This document shows, piece by piece, positions 6,696-11,288 of a stretch of 11,288 bases of DNA. A program made the position numbers and the translations under genes. This DNA is from an uncultured Collinsella sp. (GTDB lineage: Bacteria > Actinomycetota > Coriobacteriia > Coriobacteriales > Coriobacteriaceae). Every line of letters starts with the position of its first letter. The first letter of the stretch is position 1. Under the pieces are notes generated by a model, which was not told the origin of the DNA, did not search any database, and was given only the letters and a program-made list of their open reading frames with translations. The stretch covers positions 1 to 11,288 of the forward strand of contig CABSMX010000069.1 of the NCBI GenBank assembly GCA_902478945.1. Direction: 5' to 3'.

Positions 6696-8045
6696 GTGGC
6701 TAAGAAATCTACGGCTATCGATGTAACGCAGGGCGTTATTTGGCATCAGCTGCTGTCGCTGTGCGTCCCCATCTTCTTTAGTTCGTTCTTTCAGCAGGCA
6801 TACACGCTTATTGGTACCTATATCGTCGGTCAGTTTGGCGGCAAGCTCGCGCTGGGTGGCATTCAAGCCACGATGGTGCTCACCGAGCTCTGCATTGGCT
6901 TTTGCGTTGGCGTCGGCGCCGGCTGCGCGGTCATTACCGGTCAGTATTTTGGCCAGCACGATGATGAGCGATTGAGTCGTTCGGTCCATACGGCCATGAC
7001 GCTCGCGCTGGTGGGCGGTATCGTTTTCTCGATTCTTGGCATAGTGTTCGTTGAGCCCATGCTGGTACTTATGAACACGCCGCATGAACTATTGGCCGAG
7101 GGCGTGGCCTATGCTCGTTGCTATTTTGCCGCCATGGTTGCGGCACTGCTGCTCAATATGGGAACGGCACTGCTGCGCGCCGTGGGCGACACACGCGGTC
7201 CTGCTGTGATCATCGCTTCCGGCTGCCTTGTTAATGCGGCGCTGGACGTCATCTTCGTTGCCGTGCTTCATATGGAGGCTCTGGGCTGCGGCATCGCGGT
7301 GGCGCTGACCATTTGCTCCAACGCCACGATGATCGTGATTCGCATGATGCACGCACCGGGTGCGTGGCGGCTTTCATTGTCCAAACTTGGCATTGATCCT
7401 GGCATTTGTAAGAGCATGATCTCGTGTGGTCTGCCGCTTGGCTTTCAGTCTGCTGCGTATTCGATTTCCAACGTTTTGATTCAGGTGTCGGTCAACTCGT
7501 TTGGCGCCGATGTCACTACGGCGTGGGGTCTTTCGGGCCGCTTAGATGGCATTGTCTGGATGGTTACCGAGGCGCTCGGCGTGTCGATCACCACGTTCTC
7601 GGCACAGAACTTTGGCGCGCGCAACTACGAGCGCATGCGCAAGGGCTACCATACGTCGCTCGTGCTGTCGTTTATGCTCATTGGTGGCCTGTCAGCCGTG
7701 CTGCTGGTGTTCTCGGGTCCGTTGTCGCGTCTGTTTGTCGACGATGCTTCGATTTCGGCGTACACCACGACGATTCTTCATTTCATCGCGCCGTTCTACG
7801 CGATTTTCTCGATTATCGAAAACGCGTCGGGCTCCATTCGCGGTGCCGGCGTGAGCTTGCAGCCCATGCTACTCACGATTTTTGGCACCGTCGTGCTCAG
7901 GGTGATCTGGGTGTTTGCGATCATGCCGTTTGATCCGTCTCTTGAGCACCTGCTGCTGGTTTACCCCGTAACTTGGCTCATCACGGCCACGATGTTTACC
8001 ATCTACCACCACAGCGGCAACTGGCTCGGCCGCGCCACCGCCTAA
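6696..8045 (+). CDS. MATE-family multidrug/metabolite exporter
   Basis: The 449-aa polytopic inner-membrane protein consists of two homologous six-helix halves (roughly residues 12-220 and 235-440), typical of MATE Na+/H+-coupled antiporters. Family features include VPIFFSSFFQQAYTLIGTYIVGQFGG at the N-terminus, GAGCAVITGQYFGQ, RAVGDTRGPAV (the conserved G(D/N)T.P region of the first half) and the repeat counterpart IRGAGVSLQPML. The start is GTG 6696, with GGAGG at 6687-6691 four nt upstream. Such proteins export cationic drugs, dyes or metabolites; the substrate is not predictable. A 125-nt intergenic region precedes it, with no clear promoter. The gene ends with TAA inside the arm of a long inverted repeat. 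Confidence 0.93.
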   Translation: MAKKSTAIDVTQGVIWHQLLSLCVPIFFSSFFQQAYTLIGTYIVGQFGGKLALGGIQATMVLTELCIGFCVGVGAGCAVITGQYFGQHDDERLSRSVHTAMTLALVGGIVFSILGIVFVEPMLVLMNTPHELLAEGVAYARCYFAAMVAALLLNMGTALLRAVGDTRGPAVIIASGCLVNAALDVIFVAVLHMEALGCGIAVALTICSNATMIVIRMMHAPGAWRLSLSKLGIDPGICKSMISCGLPLGFQSAAYSISNVLIQVSVNSFGADVTTAWGLSGRLDGIVWMVTEALGVSITTFSAQNFGARNYERMRKGYHTSLVLSFMLIGGLSAVLLVFSGPLSRLFVDDASISAYTTTILHFIAPFYAIFSIIENASGSIRGAGVSLQPMLLTIFGTVVLRVIWVFAIMPFDPSLEHLLLVYPVTWLITATMFTIYHHSGNWLGRATA

Positions 8046-8133
8046 TGATCCGTAGGGGACGGAGGAAAACGGATCCTGGGCCCGGCGATAAGGCGAATTG
8101 ATCCGTTTTCCTCCGTCCCCTTTGGATCATTAG
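8042..8133. repeat. Long inverted repeat between convergent genes, carrying both stop codons
   Basis: Arms 8042-8075 and 8100-8133 (34 nt each) are complementary except at 8052/8123 and 8053/8122. The 24-nt spacer holds the 6-bp palindrome GGGCCC. Read outward-in from either side each arm is CTAATGATCC, three bases, then GGGGACGGAGGAAAACGGAT. The TAA at each end is the real stop of the MATE gene (8043-8045) and of cobO (8132-8130). As RNA it would form a very stable hairpin from either strand and probably acts as a bidirectional terminator or 3'-end protector, although no U-tract follows. Its symmetry also suits a small dispersed repeat (REP- or MITE-like); copy number cannot be judged here. 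Confidence 0.9.
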
Positions 8134-8615
8134 TATTCGATGCCTTGGCGGGCTAGGAGGCCTTCGTCGAAGTAGTGTTTGATGGGGCGCATTTCGGTGA
8201 CCAGGTCGGCAAGATCGGCCAGTGGCAGCAGACCTCGGCCGGTGAGCACGAGCTCCGTGGTGGCGGGCTTTATCGCGATCAACGCTTCGACATCCTTGCG
8301 CGTCACGAAGCCGCGGCGCATGGCTTCTCCTAGCTCATCCAGGATGAGCACGTCGACCTGCGAGATCTGTTCGCGTGCAAGTTCCATGATCTGCTCGGCG
8401 CAAGCCTCGGGTGTCTCACGGTCGGCCTGTACAATGCGCAGTCCCAGGCGCGGCGCGGCATCGTGTTCGGCGCAGTGTAGCTTCTTGGCAAACTGCAGCA
8501 TGAGTACGTCGAGCCCATAACCTGTGGCGCGCAGCGCGAGCCCCAGCGCAGCCGTCGTCTTGCCCTTGCCGTCGCCCGTATAGATTTGAACCTTGCCGAC
8601 TTCCAGTGATGCCAT
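8130..8615 (-). CDS. cobO: Cob(I)alamin / cob(I)yrinic acid a,c-diamide adenosyltransferase
   Basis: This CobA/CobO/BtuR-type enzyme transfers the 5'-deoxyadenosyl group of ATP to Co(I) corrinoids to make adenosylcobalamin. Within the 161 aa the atypical P-loop GDGKGKTTAALG starts at residue 14, followed by VLMLQFAKK, the Walker-B-like VDVLILDELGEAMRRGFV, and TELVLTGRGLL. The C-terminus GIEY matches the usual family ending. It is shorter than Salmonella CobA (196 aa), mainly at the N-terminus. ATG at 8615 is supported by AAAGGA (8626-8621) five nt upstream. No other cobalamin genes are adjacent, so a salvage role for imported corrinoids is as likely as participation in synthesis. It is divergent from ftsH with 77 nt between, and convergent with the MATE gene through the inverted repeat. 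Confidence 0.94.
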   Translation of the reverse strand: MASLEVGKVQIYTGDGKGKTTAALGLALRATGYGLDVLMLQFAKKLHCAEHDAAPRLGLRIVQADRETPEACAEQIMELAREQISQVDVLILDELGEAMRRGFVTRKDVEALIAIKPATTELVLTGRGLLPLADLADLVTEMRPIKHYFDEGLLARQGIEY

Positions 8616-8692
8616 CTCTGTCCTTTCGTACCCGGCGTCGGTTTATCGCCGTCTGGGCTGGGTATTCTAGATAGCATTATCAACCCCAGTAG

Positions 8693-10600
8693 ATGGAGTT
8701 CAAGCAGATGGAGATGGATGACAACAAACGTAGACGGAATATGATCCTCTACGTGCTCATCGCCTTCGTCGTCTACCTCGTGCTCTCGACCGTTCTGTTC
8801 CCCAACATCGGTCACACGCAGCAGATTACGAAGACCGATTACTCGACGTTTGTCAAAGCGCTCGATAAGAAGAGCGTCGACAAGGTCGAATACAACACGG
8901 ACGATTACACCATTTATTACACTAAAAAGGGCGAGGATGAGAATATCGCCTACAAGACGACCGGCGTGCCGAATGATGCGGGTTTTACCGATCGCGTGCT
9001 TGAATCTGGCGCCTCGCTTGAGTCGGTCGTTCCCGATAAGAACTCGGGTCTGATGACCTACTACCTGCTCACGCTCATCCTTCCCATGGCGATCTTCTTC
9101 TTGATCGGCTGGTGGCTCAACCGCCGCATGAAGAAGGCCATGGGCGATGACGGCCCGTCGATGAACTTTGGTGGCGGCGGTTTTGGCGGCGGCGGACTGG
9201 GCAAGTCCGGCGCTCGCGTGATCGCCTCCAAGGACGTGGGCGTGACCTTTAAGGACGTCGCCGGCCAGGAAGAAGCCAAGGAGTCTCTCAAGGAGGTCGT
9301 CGACTTTCTGGAGAAGCCGCAGCGCTACGAGGAGATCGGCGCCAAGCTGCCGCGCGGTGCTCTTCTTGTCGGCCCTCCGGGTACTGGTAAGACCCTGCTT
9401 GCCAAGGCCGTTGCCGGCGAGGCGGGCGTGCCGTTCTTTAGCATTTCAGGTTCTGAGTTTGTCGAAATGTTTGTCGGCCGTGGCGCCGCCAAGGTACGCG
9501 ATCTGTTTAAGCAGGCCAAGGAAAAGGCCCCGTGCATCGTGTTCATCGACGAGATCGATACGATCGGCAAAAAGCGTGACGGCGGCGGCTTTAGCGGCAA
9601 CGACGAGCGCGAGCAGACGCTCAACCAGCTGCTGACCGAGATGGATGGCTTCGATAACCACAAGGGTATCGTCGTCCTCGCTGCTACCAACCGTCCCGAC
9701 AGCCTCGATCCCGCTCTGCTGCGCCCCGGTCGTTTTGACCGTCGCATCCCCGTTGAGCTACCCGACCTAACCGGCCGTAAGAACATTCTTGAGTTGCATG
9801 CCAAGAGCGTGAAGACGCAGCCGCCGATCGACCTGACCGCGATTGCCCGCGCCACGCCCGGTGCCTCGGGCGCCGACCTGGCCAATATCATCAACGAGGG
9901 CGCCCTGCGCGCCGTTCGCGAGGGTCGCAAGCGCGCCACGCAGGATGACTTTGAGGAGTCGGTGGAGGTTGTCATCGCCGGTCAGCAGCGCAAGTCCACG
10001 GTGCTGTCCGATCACGAGAAGCAGGTCGTTTCTTACCACGAGATCGGCCATGCCATCGTTGCCGCCCGCCAGAAGGGCTCTGCGCCGGTCACTAAGATCA
10101 CCATCGTCCCCCGTACGAGCGGCGCTCTGGGCTACACCATGCAGGTCGAGGAGGACGAGCGCTTCCTGACGACGCGCCAGGAGGTGCTGGACAAGCTCGC
10201 CGTCTACTGCGGTGGCCGTGCAGCCGAGGAGCTCATCTTTGGCGAGATGACGACCGGTGCGGCCAACGACATCGAGCAGGCCACCAAGCTCGCCCGCAAC
10301 ATGGTGACGCGCTTTGGTATGTCCGACGAGTTTGGCATGATGGCGCTCGGTACTGTCCAGAACGCGTACCTCAACCAGGATACGTCGCTCACTTGCGCCC
10401 CCGGTACGGCCGAGCGCGTGGATGCAATTGTCGCCAAGCTGATCGAGGATGCGCACGACCGCGCCCTGCAGATCCTGAAGGAAAACAAGTTTAAGCTCCA
10501 CGAGCTGGCTCGTTATCTGTACAAGAAGGAGACGATCACGGGCGAGGAGTTTATGAATCTCCTCACGCGCGAGAATCCGCTGATGCCAAAGCAGCAGTAA
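8693..10600 (+). CDS. ftsH: ATP-dependent zinc metalloprotease FtsH
   Basis: FtsH is a hexameric membrane AAA+ protease that degrades misassembled membrane proteins and short-lived regulators. In the 635-aa reading, TM1 spans about 17-36, an extracytoplasmic domain ~38-121, TM2 ~122-142 and a Gly-rich linker 159-170. The AAA module has Walker A GPPGTGKT (227-234), pore loop MFVGRG (Phe260), Walker B CIVFIDE (281-287) and arginine fingers Arg347/Arg350 in RPGRFDR. The M41 peptidase has HEIGH (449-453; usual HEAGH) and third zinc ligand Asp526 in ANDIEQAT. No ribosome site precedes ATG 8693. GGAG at 8695-8698 is 9 nt before Met6 (8708), so translation may really begin there; Met8 is also possible. 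The gene stands alone, with its own terminator at 10622. Confidence 0.97.
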   Translation: MEFKQMEMDDNKRRRNMILYVLIAFVVYLVLSTVLFPNIGHTQQITKTDYSTFVKALDKKSVDKVEYNTDDYTIYYTKKGEDENIAYKTTGVPNDAGFTDRVLESGASLESVVPDKNSGLMTYYLLTLILPMAIFFLIGWWLNRRMKKAMGDDGPSMNFGGGGFGGGGLGKSGARVIASKDVGVTFKDVAGQEEAKESLKEVVDFLEKPQRYEEIGAKLPRGALLVGPPGTGKTLLAKAVAGEAGVPFFSISGSEFVEMFVGRGAAKVRDLFKQAKEKAPCIVFIDEIDTIGKKRDGGGFSGNDEREQTLNQLLTEMDGFDNHKGIVVLAATNRPDSLDPALLRPGRFDRRIPVELPDLTGRKNILELHAKSVKTQPPIDLTAIARATPGASGADLANIINEGALRAVREGRKRATQDDFEESVEVVIAGQQRKSTVLSDHEKQVVSYHEIGHAIVAARQKGSAPVTKITIVPRTSGALGYTMQVEEDERFLTTRQEVLDKLAVYCGGRAAEELIFGEMTTGAANDIEQATKLARNMVTRFGMSDEFGMMALGTVQNAYLNQDTSLTCAPGTAERVDAIVAKLIEDAHDRALQILKENKFKLHELARYLYKKETITGEEFMNLLTRENPLMPKQQ

Positions 10601-10621
10601 TACTGGTTGCGCAGTGTCTAT

Positions 10622-10658
10622 CGCCCCATTTGAGTGTCCATCTCAAATGGGGCGTTTT
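10622..10658 (+). terminator. Intrinsic terminator after ftsH
   Basis: CGCCCCATTTGAG (10622-10634) pairs perfectly with CTCAAATGGGGCG (10642-10654): a 13-bp stem and 7-nt loop, followed by TTTT. It is 21 nt past the ftsH stop. It ends only 18 nt before the start codon of the next gene, so that gene needs a promoter inside or beyond the hairpin, or read-through. Confidence 0.92.
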
Positions 10659-10676
10659 GCGTGGGGAGAGTTGAAT

Positions 10677-11138
10677 ATGAAGATCGTGGTAAGTGCCTGC
10701 TTGATGGGCGAGAGCTGCAAGTATAACGGGCTCGATAACTACCATCGCGAGCTGGTCGAAGCGTGCGAATGCACGGGGACCGAGGTACTCTTGGTGTGCC
10801 CTGAGGTCTTTGGCGGCCTGCCCACGCCGCGCAAGTCGTCCGAGATTGTGAACGGCGAGGTCCGTACCTGCGAGGGCATCTCGGTCGATCGCGAGTTTCG
10901 CCTGGGTGCCCAACGTGCGCTCGATATGTGCGAGCAGGCGGGCGGCCCGTCCGAGATCGCTGCGTGCGTCTTGCAGGACCGTAGCCCCTCGTGCGGTGCG
11001 AGTCGCGTCTACGATGGCACCTTTAGCGGTACGCTCACCGCGGGCAACGGTGTTTTTGTCGATCTGCTGCTGCGCCACGGGTACCGTGTGATTCCGGCTA
11101 GCGAGTTCGATCCCAGCATGCTGGAAGATTGTCCATAG
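10677..11138 (+). CDS. DUF523 family protein (TudS/YbbK-like, putative Fe-S desulfurase)
   Basis: The 153-aa protein starts at ATG 10677, with GGGGAG at 10663-10668 upstream. The frame is open further left, but that part is the terminator hairpin. DUF523 hallmarks are complete: SACLMGESCKYNG at the N-terminus, VCPEVFGGLPTPR.SSE in the middle and DRSPSCGASRVYDGTFSG towards the end. The three cysteines expected to hold the [4Fe-4S] cluster, by analogy with thiouracil desulfurase TudS, are Cys8, Cys41 and Cys106. The family member TudS removes sulfur from 2-thiouracil; whether this protein does so is inference. Length is normal for the family, so the gene appears intact. Its last 41 nt overlap, antisense, the recombinase-like fragment. 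Confidence 0.88.
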   Translation: MKIVVSACLMGESCKYNGLDNYHRELVEACECTGTEVLLVCPEVFGGLPTPRKSSEIVNGEVRTCEGISVDREFRLGAQRALDMCEQAGGPSEIAACVLQDRSPSCGASRVYDGTFSGTLTAGNGVFVDLLLRHGYRVIPASEFDPSMLEDCP

Positions 11139-11255
11139 CACTCGAACCCAACACTTCCCCACGGGTGACCGTTTTGGCATCATCCGTGAAGATGATATTG
11201 AGTACGACCCGGTCATCAAAGACGTAGACCGAGTTGACAGGCGCCGTACCCAGGC
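11098..11255 (-). CDS. Recombinase-like C-terminal fragment (truncated at contig edge)
   Basis: On the minus strand 52 codons are open from the adapter junction to a TAG at 11100-11098. The peptide includes APVNSVYVFDDRVVLNIIF followed by TDDAKTVTRGEVLGSSA. This resembles the C-terminal end of large serine recombinases of mobile elements, which commonly read as a beta strand with VYVYDD(K/R)(V/L)V followed by a T(V/I)T..E(V/I) segment. The N-terminal catalytic part, which would prove it, lies beyond the contig. The frame overlaps the DUF523 gene tail-to-tail by 41 nt. It could instead be chance open sequence; the homology is a recollection of pattern, not a search. Confidence 0.45.
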
Positions 11256-11288
11256 CTGTCTCTTATACACATCTCCGAGCCCACGAGA
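11256..11288. other. Illumina Nextera transposase/Read-2 adapter (not genomic)
   Basis: CTGTCTCTTATACACATCT (11256-11274) is the 19-bp Tn5 mosaic end used in Nextera libraries. It is followed directly by CCGAGCCCACGAGA (11275-11288), the start of the Read-2 adapter. The contig therefore ends in untrimmed adapter and true genomic sequence stops at about 11255. Confidence 0.98.

Noticed and set aside
8640..8668. Possible ftsH promoter with -10 TATTCT at 8663
   Set aside because: No recognisable -35 at the right distance and the extended -10 is out of register, so it is not listed as a feature.
11139..11175. tRNA-like GGTTCGAGT on the minus strand
   Set aside because: Only a T-loop-like string; no acceptor, D or anticodon arms can be folded around it.
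10563..11270. Long minus-strand reading frame beginning MYKRQ
   Set aside because: Its first codons are in the Nextera adapter and the rest is antisense to the DUF523 gene, the terminator and the ftsH end; it is an artefact.

Overview
The window looks like a contig end from a GC-rich Coriobacteriia (Actinomycetota) genome, most likely Collinsella or a close relative. That is an inference from base composition, clostridial/coriobacterial-style protein variants (ThyA, DHFR, FtsH) and gene content; no rRNA or other phylogenetic marker was available to confirm it. I recognised no tRNA, rRNA, CRISPR array or origin. Coding density is high and no gene-free stretch exceeds 300 bases.

Layout. Positions 2-3118 (+) form a tight operon: the 3' end of smc (chromosome condensation), ftsY (SRP receptor) and ffh (SRP GTPase), closed by a hairpin terminator at 3143-3176. 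Convergent to it, 3239-4003 (-) encodes a fusion of a DUF134/UPF0251 helix-turn-helix domain to a NifX/NafY-like domain, with a Cys/His-rich tail. This gene has a strong Shine-Dalgarno site inside it, and two near-identical palindromes lie upstream. Divergent from it, thyA and folA (4170-5546, +) form a dTMP/tetrahydrofolate pair. Then come a TrmH/SpoU-family RNA 2'-O-methyltransferase (5656-6570) and a MATE-family exporter (6696-8045).

The MATE gene faces cobO (8130-8615, -), a corrinoid adenosyltransferase. The two are separated by a long inverted repeat whose arms contain the stop codons of both genes. ftsH (8693-10600, +), a membrane AAA+ zinc protease, is divergent from cobO and ends at a classical terminator. 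A DUF523 (TudS/YbbK-like) iron-sulfur protein follows (10677-11138).

The last 33 bases (11256-11288) are Illumina Nextera transposase/Read-2 adapter, not genome. Just inside it, on the minus strand, is a short open fragment (11098-11255) resembling the C-terminus of a large serine recombinase, so the contig may break at a mobile element.

Most of the window is core housekeeping: membrane protein targeting (ftsY, ffh), membrane protein quality control (ftsH), nucleotide and folate metabolism, and cobalamin salvage. The parts least explained by known biology are the DUF134-NifX locus with its paired operators and internal translation start, the inverted repeat at 8042-8133, and the recombinase-like contig edge.
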